Source of the DNA: Planctomycetota bacterium
Lineage (GTDB): Bacteria > Planctomycetota > Planctomycetia > Gemmatales > Gemmataceae
Reading direction: 5' to 3'
DNA: 41,614 bases
Assembly: GCA_016872595.1 (NCBI GenBank)
Contig: VGZJ01000018.1
Coordinates: 1 to 41,614 of the forward strand
In this document: piece by piece, positions 33,185-41,589 of the stretch
Layout: each line of letters opens with the position of its first letter
Numbering within the stretch: the first letter of the stretch is position 1
Made by a program: the position numbers and the translations under genes
Notes under the pieces: generated by a model
What the model saw: the letters and a program-made list of their open reading frames with translations, nothing else
What the model was told of the DNA's origin: nothing
The model's database searches: none

Positions 33185-35536
33185 TCACTGGCTGCCGAAG
33201 ACGCCGACGCTGAAGTTGAACAGTTGCCGGTGGTCGCCGTTGGCGCGGTTCAGCGGCACCGCGAAGTCCAGCGCCAGCGGCAGCGGCCCCAGCGCCGGCA
33301 CCGAGATGCGCAACCCCATGCCCACCGACACGCGGTAGTCCTTGATCTCGAACCGGCGCTCCACGGTCCCGTGGTCGAGGAACGCCACCACGAACATCTT
33401 GTCGTTCGGCAGCACCGGGACTTGGTACTCGACGGTGTTCAGGAACGAGAACGTGCCGCCCGTGGAGAGGAAGTTTTCCGACGGGCCGACGCCGCGGAAG
33501 CTGAACCCGCGGAAGCTGCGGATGCCGCCCGCGTAGAACCGCTCGAACACCGGGGCGTTGGTCCCCGCGACCGCCACCTGCGTGCGGACGCCCAGCACGT
33601 GCCGCCCGCTCCCGTCCTCGCGCGCCAGCCGCTTCGACGAGAAGAACTGCGTGTACTCCAGCGTGCCCACCGGGAACTGGTAGTCGCCCAGCACCTGCTC
33701 GAACCCCACGTCGAACACGTTCCCGCGCGTCGGGTACACGTACGAGTCGCGCGTGTCGCGGTTCAGGCCCGCGCGCAGGCCCACGAGGAAGTGCCCGCCG
33801 CGGTCGTTGCTGATCGACGGCGGCGCGAACGCCGGCACGTCCTTCACGTTCACCCCTTCCACGCGCGTGCTGAACGACGCGCGCCAGATCGGGTCGAGCC
33901 GCCGGTCGAGGGTGAACCGCCCGCCGTAGCGGTCCTCGTTGTACTCCGCGAACGCCCGGTTGAAGTAGTACCCGGACACCGTGAGGCCGAACGGCGTGTC
34001 CAGCAGGTACGGCTCGCGCCACGTCACCGAGTACCGCTGGAAGTCGGTGCCGGGCGCGGCCTCGAGCCGCAGTTCCTGCCCGCCGCCGCGGAACGCCCGC
34101 CCGGTGCGGAAGTCGTCGAAGCTGGTCGGGAACCGCAGGATGTCGAAGTTGCGCTCGTTCAGCGCGATGTTCGCCGTCAGCCCGGCGTCCGAGTTGATGC
34201 TGCCGCCCAGCACGAACTGGCCCGTGCGCGTCTCGCGCACCCGCACCCGGATGTCTTTGAACTGCTGGTCCAGTTCGTTCGGCAGCACTTCCACGGTGGG
34301 CGGGTCTTCGGGGTCGAAGATGCCGAGCCGCGCGAGCCGCATCCGCGCGTCCTCGAGCTTCGGGTACTGGAGAATCTGCCCGGGCCGCAGGTCGAGCTGG
34401 TTCAGGATCACGCGGTCCTTCGTGATGTCGTTCCCCTCGATCACCACGCGGCCCACGAGGTCCGGCGTGCCGCGGTCGTCGAGCACGTTGTAGTTCACCT
34501 GCACCAGACCGGGTCCGACCTCGAACCAGTCCTCCTTCACGCCGATGCTGTGCCCGCGGATGCCGTGCCAGTCGCGGATGCGGGTCAGGTCCGCTTGCGC
34601 GACGCGGCGGTCGTACACCTGCCCCGGCTTCAGCTCCGCGAGCTTGTCCAGCTTCTCGGTGGCGAACGACTTGTTGCCGGAAATCTCGCGCTCGGACACG
34701 CGGTACTGCTGCCCCTCGACGATGTGGTAAACGATGGTGACGTTGCCGAGGTCCGTCGAGCGCTTCACCTCCGGGGTGATCTGGGCCGCGAGGTAGCCGA
34801 GGCCGTGGTAGTAGTCGATGAGCGCCTTGCGGTCGAGTTCGAGGCTCATCGGGTTGAACTTGCCACCGATGCGCTTGAGGAACGCGCGCTTGGTGACGAG
34901 CTGGGTCCGGAGCCGGCCGGACGCGGCCTGCACGTTGCCCACGAACTCCACGTCCCGCACCGTGACGACCGGCCCTTCCACGATGGCGTACACGACGCGC
35001 GCGTCGGTCGGCTTCGTGCCCTCGACCAGTTCGACGCTCGCGTAGTAGCGCCCGTCCTCTTGGTACTTGCGCAGGATCGCCTGCCGGCCCAACTCGTTGG
35101 CGAGCGGGTTCATCGCGTCGCCCTTGCGCAGCCCGGTCAGCGTTTGCAGGTCGCTGCGGCTGAGGTGCTGCGCGCCGTCGTAGATCACTTCCTGCACGGT
35201 GCTGGTCAGTTCGGTGACGTACACCGTGACCGTGACGCGCCCGTCGGTCTCGTTCTGGGTGAGGACGCGGACCCCGCTCGGCGTGAACCAGCGCGTGTTG
35301 AGGAGCCGGCGCACGTCCTCTTGGATCGTGGCCTCGTCGTACGCGCGGCCGGGCCGCGAGTGCATGATGTTGAGGATCTTCTGCGACTGGTGGATGCGGT
35401 TCCCGACGGGCACGATCTCCTTGATCTGCTTCCCCTGCGGGCTGTCGGCCGCGCCGAGCCAGCCGCGGCCGAACCCGAACAGGGCCAGCGCGAGCGCGGC
35501 GACTACGAGCCAGTTGCGGCGGCGGCGAACAGTCAT
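33185..35536 (-). CDS. bamA: Outer-membrane protein assembly factor BamA
   Basis: A 783-residue Omp85 protein that inserts beta-barrel proteins into the outer membrane. It has an N-terminal signal/anchor (RNWLVVAALALALFGFG), a series of POTRA domains (starting IKEIVPVGNRIHQSQKILNI; VRDVEFVGN; VSEREISGNKSF; GRVVIEGNDITKDRVILNQL) and a C-terminal 16-strand-type barrel with the family RGF motif (GGIRSFRGFSFRG). It ends in a Phe-rich strand (QLFNFSVGVFGSQ), although the last residue is Gln, not the usual Phe/Trp. Length matches BamA. Its presence supports a true outer membrane in this planctomycete. It sits downstream of the LCCL gene across a long palindrome. Confidence 0.93.
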   Translation of the reverse strand: MTVRRRRNWLVVAALALALFGFGRGWLGAADSPQGKQIKEIVPVGNRIHQSQKILNIMHSRPGRAYDEATIQEDVRRLLNTRWFTPSGVRVLTQNETDGRVTVTVYVTELTSTVQEVIYDGAQHLSRSDLQTLTGLRKGDAMNPLANELGRQAILRKYQEDGRYYASVELVEGTKPTDARVVYAIVEGPVVTVRDVEFVGNVQAASGRLRTQLVTKRAFLKRIGGKFNPMSLELDRKALIDYYHGLGYLAAQITPEVKRSTDLGNVTIVYHIVEGQQYRVSEREISGNKSFATEKLDKLAELKPGQVYDRRVAQADLTRIRDWHGIRGHSIGVKEDWFEVGPGLVQVNYNVLDDRGTPDLVGRVVIEGNDITKDRVILNQLDLRPGQILQYPKLEDARMRLARLGIFDPEDPPTVEVLPNELDQQFKDIRVRVRETRTGQFVLGGSINSDAGLTANIALNERNFDILRFPTSFDDFRTGRAFRGGGQELRLEAAPGTDFQRYSVTWREPYLLDTPFGLTVSGYYFNRAFAEYNEDRYGGRFTLDRRLDPIWRASFSTRVEGVNVKDVPAFAPPSISNDRGGHFLVGLRAGLNRDTRDSYVYPTRGNVFDVGFEQVLGDYQFPVGTLEYTQFFSSKRLAREDGSGRHVLGVRTQVAVAGTNAPVFERFYAGGIRSFRGFSFRGVGPSENFLSTGGTFSFLNTVEYQVPVLPNDKMFVVAFLDHGTVERRFEIKDYRVSVGMGLRISVPALGPLPLALDFAVPLNRANGDHRQLFNFSVGVFGSQ

Positions 35537-35681
35537 CGGGCGTCCCCCGGGGTCCGGTCGGCGGAGCGATAGCGCGGTGCGTGGGCGGGGCCATACGCGC
35601 GCCGCGATTTTGTGTCAAGATCGCGGGCCGAAGTGACGACGCACCCCGCGCCGGGGAGTGGGGGGAGATGGGGGAAGGCGG

Positions 35682-35829
35682 AATGACCAATGACCCACCA
35701 ATGACCAAGGAATGACGAAGACCAAAGGCCAGAGATCAAAGGAAGAGGGCTGAACGGCGCGCTATCTTCCTTCGTTATTGGGTCTTTGTGAGTTGGACTT
35801 CCTTGGTCATTGGTGGGTCATTGGTCATT
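35682..35829. repeat. 30-bp perfect inverted repeat touching a stop codon
   Basis: Arms 35682-35711 and 35800-35829 are exact complements over 30 bases, made of AATGACC-type words. A 6-base stem (GGAAGA/TCTTCC) lies inside the 88-base loop. The right arm overlaps the TAA stop (35828-35830) of the LCCL gene. It occupies half of the 291-base gap before bamA; the remainder shows no gene. Confidence 0.9.
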
Positions 35830-36760
35830 AAGGCCGGTTCCGCACGAACTCGTAGCCCGTGTACGTGCTGTAGTTGCTGGACGTGAGGCCGTGGCGCGTG
35901 CTGCCGACGAACGCGGGCACGTTGGCGATCACGCGCACCTTGACCACGACCGTTTCGCCCACCTTCGCCAGCCCCGCGTGAACCACGGCCGCGGCGAGGC
36001 TCGAATCGGTGGTGTAGACGTCGGTGCCGTATAGCCCGCCGTTGGCCCCGGTCACACTGAACACGAACACCTTGCCCGGCTGATTCGCGTGCCCGCTCAT
36101 GCTCGCCGGGCCGGGCACGGCCGCGGCCAGTTCCTCGGCCGCGGCCCCCGCGCCCGACTTCAGCGAGTGCGCATCGTGCAGCTTCAGCCGCAGTTCGCCG
36201 TACTGGTAGGTGCCGACGCGCAGGTACTCCGCGGACAGCCGCCCGGTGTTCTTCGAGTCGTCGGTGTGGACCACGTCGAACTCGCGCACCTCGAGCAACG
36301 CCGCGGGCACGCGCAGCTTGATGTGGGCGGCGATCTCCTCGGCCCGTCGGCTCACCTCCGGGTCTTGGCTCTTGACCGCCTTCACCACCTGCGGGTACGC
36401 GCGCTCCTTCAGTTCCTTGAGCTCCTCGGTCGCTTCCTCGCGCACCTTGAAATCGTCGTTGTTGAGTTTGGCGATGGCCCGCGCGACCTGCTCGGCGACC
36501 TCGGTGGGCACGCGCGTGGCGAAGTCGATCCGGCGCACGTCGGCGGCCGGGATTTGCAGCACGCCGTGGCGCGTCGTCAGTTCGAGCTTGTCGTCGAGCA
36601 ACTTCACCTTCATGGTGCTGTCGTCGGTGTACCGGACCTCGACGGGCGCGCCGCCGGGAGCCGACTTCTTGACCGGCCCGCCGGCGGGCGGGGGCGGTGC
36701 GGGCCGCGCGGCGGGGGCGGACAGGACCGCGGCTAGCGCGGCGAGCAGGAGCGGGCGCAC
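35828..36760 (-). CDS. Exported LCCL-domain protein
   Basis: A 310-residue secreted protein. GTG 36760 begins a signal peptide (MRPLLLAALAAVLSAPAARP) with GAGG nine bases upstream. A middle HEAT-like helical segment (DFKVREEATEELKELKERAY) is followed by a C-terminal LCCL-type domain: GANGGLYGTDVYTTDSSLAA, VVHAGLAKVGETVVVKV and FVGSTRHGLTSSNYSTYTGY. LCCL domains are extracellular adhesion or ligand-binding modules best known from eukaryotes and found in some bacteria. The usual conserved cysteines are absent here, as in many bacterial forms. It is encoded downstream of the processing protease and upstream of bamA, suggesting an envelope role. No binding partner can be named. Confidence 0.8.
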   Translation of the reverse strand: MRPLLLAALAAVLSAPAARPAPPPPAGGPVKKSAPGGAPVEVRYTDDSTMKVKLLDDKLELTTRHGVLQIPAADVRRIDFATRVPTEVAEQVARAIAKLNNDDFKVREEATEELKELKERAYPQVVKAVKSQDPEVSRRAEEIAAHIKLRVPAALLEVREFDVVHTDDSKNTGRLSAEYLRVGTYQYGELRLKLHDAHSLKSGAGAAAEELAAAVPGPASMSGHANQPGKVFVFSVTGANGGLYGTDVYTTDSSLAAAVVHAGLAKVGETVVVKVRVIANVPAFVGSTRHGLTSSNYSTYTGYEFVRNRP

Positions 36761-36876
36761 GGGGAAGCCCTCGCGAACCGGGGACGGGTGGCGCGCGATT
36801 GTACCGCCGCGCGCCGCCGCCCGACGAGGGCATTCGCCCCGGTCGTTACGTCGGCGCGACACCCGGCGGCGCGGGG

Positions 36877-38301
36877 TCAGCCGGTCTTCTTCTTGAGGTC
36901 CGCGATTGCCGCTTTGAGTTGCACGTCCTCGGCCGGCTTCGCGTCGTTCGGCAGCGGCGGCGCGCCCGGCGACACCATCGCGCGCAGCGCGTGGACCATC
37001 GACCCCGGCGGCTTCGGCACCGGCGCGGCCGGCGGGTTCGGCCCCACCGCGCCCGGCTTGCCCGCCACCCACAGCGCCCGGTAGTAGTCCCACGCCGAGC
37101 GCTCCTTCTCGTCGGGCGTCATCGGTACCACGATATCGGGCTTCACGCCCCACTCGTCCGGCTTCTCTTTGGTCGCGAGCCGGCGGTCCATGTTCTGACC
37201 GTTGGGCCGCCAGTACGTCTCGGTGGTCAGTTTGACCGCGGCCCGGCGCTCGCCCTCGCCGCCCAACCGCAGCAACTTCTGCACGCTCCCCTTGCCGTAG
37301 GTGCGCTCGCCGATGATCGTGGCGCGGCCGTGGTCTTGCAGCGCCGCGGAGACGATCTCGCTGGCACTCGCGCTGTTCTCGTTCACCAGAACGACGACGG
37401 GCCGGCCGCGGAACACCTCGCGGTCCTTCTCGGCCTTGAAGTCGCGGGTCTTGTCCGGGTCGCGCCCACGGGTGGCGACGATGGGCTTGCCCGCGGGGAG
37501 GAACAGGTTCGCCACGTCCACCGATTGGGTCAACAGCCCGCCGGGGTTGTCGCGCAGGTCGATGATCAGCCCCTTGCCGCCGTCGCGCTCGATCTCCTCG
37601 ACCGCGGCCTTGAGTTCCTTGGTGGTGAGGTCGTTGAACGCGAGCACGCGGACGTAGCCGATCCCGGCGGCGCGGTCCACGAACCAGTCCCACCTGTTCG
37701 GGTCGTCGGCCCGGCGGAGCACGCCGGTCACGGGGTGCGTGGCGACGCGCGCGCGGGTCAGGGTCACGTCGCGGTCGGCCGGCTCGCGCCCGGCGCGGCG
37801 GGTCGTGAGCGTCACCTGCGTGCCCGGCTCGCCGGTGATGAGCTTCCGCGCTTCGGGCACGGTGACGTTCTCGGTGCTCTTGTCGCCGACGCGCACGATC
37901 AGGTCGCCGGCGACAATGCCGGCCTCGTACGCGGGCGTGCCCGGCATCGGGTGATCGACCTTGAGGAACTTCGTCGGCTGGTCGATGGCGAGCACGATGC
38001 CGACGCCGCCGAAGCTCCCCTCGGTCTCGGCCTCGAACTGCTTGAGCTGCGCCGCGTTCAGGTACTCGGAGTTCCGGTCCAGCTTCTGCAAGCCGCCGTT
38101 CGCCATGTCCTCGACGAACTGCTTCCACTCCTCGTCGGTGAGCTTGCGGTAGAAGTTGGCGTCCACCTCGGCCATTACGTCCACGAGCCGGCGGACCCGC
38201 TGGTAGTCGCCCTCCGGGGCCGGGGCGCTGTACCCGACCGCCAGTCCCAGCGCGACAATCGCGGGCACGATCAGCAGCCAAGCCAAGTTGCGCAGGGGCA
38301 T
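36877..38301 (-). CDS. C-terminal processing peptidase (S41 family)
   Basis: A 474-residue periplasmic serine protease. ATG 38301 has GGAG eight bases upstream and starts an uncleaved or signal sequence (PLRNLAWLLIVPAIVALGLA). A PDZ domain (about 95-185: GSFGGVGIVLAID, GDLIVRVGD) binds substrate C-termini. The catalytic dyad is S312 in NSASASEIV and K337 in TYGKGSVQ, with D323 conserved; the Ser-Lys spacing of 25 equals that of E. coli Tsp. DLRDNPGG is the family substrate-groove motif. A Pro-rich C-terminal tail follows. It probably trims envelope proteins. It leads the LCCL and bamA genes on the same strand. Confidence 0.93.
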   Translation of the reverse strand: MPLRNLAWLLIVPAIVALGLAVGYSAPAPEGDYQRVRRLVDVMAEVDANFYRKLTDEEWKQFVEDMANGGLQKLDRNSEYLNAAQLKQFEAETEGSFGGVGIVLAIDQPTKFLKVDHPMPGTPAYEAGIVAGDLIVRVGDKSTENVTVPEARKLITGEPGTQVTLTTRRAGREPADRDVTLTRARVATHPVTGVLRRADDPNRWDWFVDRAAGIGYVRVLAFNDLTTKELKAAVEEIERDGGKGLIIDLRDNPGGLLTQSVDVANLFLPAGKPIVATRGRDPDKTRDFKAEKDREVFRGRPVVVLVNENSASASEIVSAALQDHGRATIIGERTYGKGSVQKLLRLGGEGERRAAVKLTTETYWRPNGQNMDRRLATKEKPDEWGVKPDIVVPMTPDEKERSAWDYYRALWVAGKPGAVGPNPPAAPVPKPPGSMVHALRAMVSPGAPPLPNDAKPAEDVQLKAAIADLKKKTG

Positions 38302-38347
38302 CGGTCTTCTCCGGGGCTTCGTCGTCTCGATTCCGAATGGCAGAAGA

Positions 38348-38478
38348 GGATTCACCACAGAGTCACAGAGGAAGGCAAAAGACAGAGAGGAATAACAGGA
38401 CCGTGTTCGAAACCCTGCATCCTCTGACTTCTCTGTGTGCGTTTTCCTCTGTGTGCTCTGTGACTCTGTGGTGAATCC
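38348..38478. repeat. 23-bp perfect inverted repeat (CACAGAG-type words)
   Basis: Arms 38348-38370 and 38456-38478 are exact complements over 23 bases, made of CACAGAG words; partial complementarity continues on both sides. It fills the gap between the zinc-ribbon gene stop (38503) and the protease start (38301). The loop holds more CTCTGTG-like words, so the left arm has alternative partners. Confidence 0.88.
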
Positions 38479-38502
38479 ACTTCTCTGCTGACGTTCCGCA
38501 GT

Positions 38503-38865
38503 TCAGTCGTCCTCGTCGTCCCACAACGGGCGGGCGGGGTTCACCTCTTCGAGCCGGTAGCTACCGTACCACAACAGCAGCACGAAGACGACCTCGATTG
38601 CCGCGCCGCCGAGCACCAGCACCGCGACCGAGGCGACCACCGCCGCGACGGGGTCGCCGACCCCGACCCACAGCGCCGCGGCGAGGCCCGCCACCGCGAG
38701 CGCGACGAGCGCGACCACCGCGCCCGCGATCAGCACGTCGGTGCCGCCGTACCGCAGCCGCGTGCGGCAGTGCGGGCAGTAGATGCGGTTCGGCAGCGGC
38801 GCGCGGAACACCGCCCAGATACCGATGCACTCCCCGCACGCGGGGCAGTCGTTCCCGGTGGGCAT
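38503..38865 (-). CDS. Small zinc-ribbon membrane protein
   Basis: A 120-residue protein with four zinc-binding candidates at the N-terminus (CPACGEC and YCPHCRTRL), then two membrane helices (DVLIAGAVVALVALAVAGLA and VLVLGGAAIEVVFVLLLWYG) and an acidic tail (PLWDDEDD). It has the same plan as the larger zinc-ribbon protein at 7330-8010 but no close similarity beyond that. Function unknown. It is the first gene of the long leftward series, separated from the protease by an inverted repeat. Confidence 0.7.
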   Translation of the reverse strand: MPTGNDCPACGECIGIWAVFRAPLPNRIYCPHCRTRLRYGGTDVLIAGAVVALVALAVAGLAAALWVGVGDPVAAVVASVAVLVLGGAAIEVVFVLLLWYGSYRLEEVNPARPLWDDEDD

Positions 38866-38945
38866 AGCGGCCTTATCGCGGTTGTACCGGTTGTGTGCAG
38901 TAGGCGCGTCGCGCGGGAACGCGCGGCACGGCCCGCGCTAACATT

Positions 38946-39014
38946 GTAAAGTTTACCTTACGCGGTTTGCCCGCCCATCTCCCGCCAGTTATCCTCGCGC
39001 TAGAGGTTCTCTAG
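38946..39014 (+). promoter_or_regulatory. Two small palindromes upstream of the TIGR03000 gene
   Basis: GTAAA-G-TTTAC (38946-38956) and CTAGAG-GTT-CTCTAG (39000-39014) are perfect inverted repeats in an AT-richer patch before the start at 39044. Both could be operators. I could not fix -10 and -35 boxes with confidence. Confidence 0.35.
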
Positions 39015-39043
39015 AGCCTCCAACTTGCCCGCGAGACACCGCC

Positions 39044-40138
39044 ATGTACAGCGTTGTGATGATGGCCGCGCTCACCTCCGCCCCGGACGTGCCGAGCTTC
39101 AACGGCTACTTCCGCGACCTGTTCTCCCGCGACAACGGCGGGTGTAACGGCTGCAACGGCATGGCGAAGTACAGTTGCTCCGGCGGCTGCTCCGGGTCGA
39201 TGGCGTACAACTCGTGCAGCGGCTGCAACGGCTGCAACGGCGGCTCGGTGTTCGGTCTTGGCGACCGCGTGCGCCGCTGGTTCGACCGCGACAACAACGG
39301 CTGTTGCGGCGGGCGCAGCTACGCCTGTTCGGGGTACTCGTGCAGCGGGTTCGCGTACTCGTGCTCCGGCGGGCCGGCGTATCCGTACACGCCGATGAAC
39401 TTCGGCGGGGTGCCGCACATGGCCCCCGGCATCCCGTACGCGGTGCCCGACCCCGCGCCCGGCATGGCGTTCCGCCCGGCGGTTTCGCCCGCGGGCGCGC
39501 TCGCCTCGAACGGGCCGACGGCCCGCGCCAGTGTGATCGTGCGCCTCCCGGCCGACGCGCGCCTGTTCGCCGACGGCCGCCAACTGAACCTGACCGGCGC
39601 GGAGCGCAAGTTCGTCTCCCCGGACCTGCCAACGGATCAGGAGTTCGCGTACCGCTTCCGCGCCGAGTACGAGCGCAACGGCGAAGTGCTGAGCGTGACG
39701 AAGACCGTGACCGTGCGCGGCGGGTCGAGCGTGGCGGTCGAGTTCGCCGACATGACCGCGGCGAAGGCGGCACCGCCCGCGGGCACCGGCACCCCGACCG
39801 GCACCGGCAAGCCGACCGCCCAAGAGCCGGTGAAGGTCGAGCCGCCGGTGAAGCCGGCCCCGCCCGCGCCGACGCCGGTCGATCTGCCCGGCGGCGACCG
39901 CGCGACGATCACCGTGAAGTTGCCCCCGGGCGCGACCCTGTACGTGGACGACCGGAAGAGCCCGTCGCAAGACGCGGTGCGCTCGTTCTCCACGCCGGTG
40001 CTCCCGGCCGGGCGCGAGTTCGCCTACACCATCAAGGCCGAACTGGTGCGCAACGGCCAGCCCGAAACGCTGACGCAAAAGGTGCCGTTCCGGGCCGGCG
40101 AGCGCGTCACCGTCGATTTCACGTCGCTCGGCAAGTGA
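39044..40138 (+). CDS. Cys-rich protein with two TIGR03000 domains
   Basis: A 364-residue protein. Residues 33-110 are a low-complexity Cys/Gly/Ser/Asn region (NGGCNGCNGMAKYSCSGGCS and similar) that also includes an RRWFDRDNNG segment. Two copies of the planctomycete-specific TIGR03000 domain follow at about 160-240 (ASVIVRLPADARLFADGRQL) and 285-363 (ATITVKLPPGATLYVDDRKS), linked by a Pro/Thr/Lys-rich hinge. The domain's function is unknown; its beta-rich PEGA-like pattern suggests surface or envelope binding. The cysteines could cross-link the protein, in keeping with the idea of Cys-rich planctomycete wall proteins. There is no standard signal peptide at the chosen ATG, so the export route is unclear. 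Confidence 0.82.
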   Translation: MYSVVMMAALTSAPDVPSFNGYFRDLFSRDNGGCNGCNGMAKYSCSGGCSGSMAYNSCSGCNGCNGGSVFGLGDRVRRWFDRDNNGCCGGRSYACSGYSCSGFAYSCSGGPAYPYTPMNFGGVPHMAPGIPYAVPDPAPGMAFRPAVSPAGALASNGPTARASVIVRLPADARLFADGRQLNLTGAERKFVSPDLPTDQEFAYRFRAEYERNGEVLSVTKTVTVRGGSSVAVEFADMTAAKAAPPAGTGTPTGTGKPTAQEPVKVEPPVKPAPPAPTPVDLPGGDRATITVKLPPGATLYVDDRKSPSQDAVRSFSTPVLPAGREFAYTIKAELVRNGQPETLTQKVPFRAGERVTVDFTSLGK

Positions 40139-40149
40139 CCGCGCGGCGC

Positions 40150-40593
40150 TCACGGGGCGCTCTCGAGCACGAACGTGACCGGGCCGTCGTTGACCAGTTC
40201 CACCTGCATATCGGCCCCGAAGCGCCCGCACGCGACCGGCACGCCCAACCGCTTCAGGGCCGCGGCGAGCGCCTCGTAGAGCGGTTCGGCCACGGCCGGC
40301 GGTGCGGCCCCGATGAAACTCGGTCGCCGGCCCTTCGCGCAGTCCCCGTACAGCGTGAACTGACTCACCACCAGCACCGCGCCGCCCACGTCCTGCACCG
40401 ACAGGTTCATCTTGCCGTCCGCGTCCGGGAACGCGCGCAGGTTCGCCACCTTGTCCGCGAGCCACTCGACCTGCTCGGGCGCGTCGGCGGGGCCGATGCC
40501 GAGGAGCAGGAGCCAGCCGCGGTCGATCGCGCCGACCACTTCGTTCGCCACGGTCACGCTGGCCCGGCTCACCCGCTGAAGTACGGCACGCAT
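40150..40593 (-). CDS. dtd: D-aminoacyl-tRNA deacylase
   Basis: A 147-residue enzyme that removes D-amino acids (and Gly mischarged on tRNA-Ala) from tRNA. ATG 40593 gives the family's usual N-terminus [15 protein letters not shown], with GAGG six bases upstream. Both signature motifs are present: [17 protein letters not shown] and the Gly-cisPro motif NDGPVTF. The dimeric enzyme acts in the cytoplasm during proofreading. It converges on the TIGR03000 gene with 11 bases between stops. The 219 bases to its right (40594-40812) hold presumed divergent promoters and no gene that I can see. Confidence 0.95.
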   Translation of the reverse strand: MRAVLQRVSRASVTVANEVVGAIDRGWLLLLGIGPADAPEQVEWLADKVANLRAFPDADGKMNLSVQDVGGAVLVVSQFTLYGDCAKGRRPSFIGAAPPAVAEPLYEALAAALKRLGVPVACGRFGADMQVELVNDGPVTFVLESAP

Positions 40594-40812
40594 GTCGCCT
40601 CGCGGCAATCTGGGAAGTTCGGGCGGTCCCGTGCGCCGAGCGTACCCGCCGCGGCGCGCGAACGCCACCGCGCGCGCCGGATTCGCGCGCAAGGTGCGGC
40701 CCGCGCGCGAGTATACCCCGTGTGAAGATCGGGTTGCGGGGCACGGGACGCACCGCTATACCGCTTCACCCAGATTACCAGAAACGCGAGAAGTCACAGG
40801 GCAAGGATACCC

Positions 40813-41589
40813 ATGTTGCAACGCCGCGCCGACCGGAACGACGACCTCGAAAAGACCAGCGAACTGGCGGCCTACGAGTCCGGCCGCAGCGCCGCCGACG
40901 CGTCGGCGGAGAAGGCCGAACCGAAGAAGGCCGAAGAACAGGTCTCGATGTTCTGGCGCATCTTCGGCGGCACCATCCTGAGCATCGTCGCGCTGGTGAC
41001 GATCACCCTGTTCAACAACATCTCGTCGAGCATCGCGGAACTGCGCGCCGAGGTCAGCCGCGAGCGCGAGGCCCGCGCCGAACTGGTCAAGAAGGACGAG
41101 TTCAGCGCCCGCACGTCGGCCCAGTACGAGCGCATACGCGGCATCGACACCGTGAAGGTCGAACTCGAAGGGCTGAAGGAGAAGGTCCACTCGAACGCGG
41201 TCGCGGTGGAGGGCGTGAAGAAGGACACCGCCGGGGCCGCGGACGCCATGAAGAAGGACGCCGCGGCCCTCGAAATCCTCAAGGAGCGCGTCGCGGTGCT
41301 GGAGGCCCTGAAGAAGGACGTGGCCGCGCTCGAATCGCTCAAGGAGAAGGTGGCGACCGCGACCGCGGACCTCAAAGCCGCGCGCGAGGAGGTCGCCAAA
41401 CTCACCAACGAAGTCGACCGCAACAAGACCTCGGACCTCGAGTGCAAGGCGTTCCGCGACGCGCAGGCGAAGCAGGTGGACGAGGCCCTCAAGGAGTTGC
41501 AGAAGGGGCTGCAACTGTGCCGCGAGAAGTTGGCCCGGCTCGAAGGGGCTAAGCCCGCGCCCAAAGACCCCGCCGGCGGCGACGAGTGA
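40813..41589 (+). CDS. Membrane-anchored coiled-coil protein
   Basis: A 258-residue protein with AAGGAT seven bases before ATG 40813. A charged N-terminal segment (about 45 residues) is followed by one membrane helix (FGGTILSIVALVTITLF, near 50-67), then about 180 residues of coiled coil. Short repeated heptad-like blocks (ALKKDVAALESLKEKV and similar) make up much of it. Two cysteines sit near the end (LECKAFRD; LQLCREKL). Topology is N-terminus inside with the coiled coil outside, which would suit an envelope spacer or scaffold. No enzyme domain is present and I do not recognise a named family. Confidence 0.72.
   Translation: MLQRRADRNDDLEKTSELAAYESGRSAADASAEKAEPKKAEEQVSMFWRIFGGTILSIVALVTITLFNNISSSIAELRAEVSREREARAELVKKDEFSARTSAQYERIRGIDTVKVELEGLKEKVHSNAVAVEGVKKDTAGAADAMKKDAAALEILKERVAVLEALKKDVAALESLKEKVATATADLKAAREEVAKLTNEVDRNKTSDLECKAFRDAQAKQVDEALKELQKGLQLCREKLARLEGAKPAPKDPAGGDE

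Noticed and set aside
36761-38281. A longer version of the LCCL protein reaching 38281
   Set aside because: The extra part overlaps the S41 protease in another frame and has no protein-like composition; the signal peptide begins at 36760.
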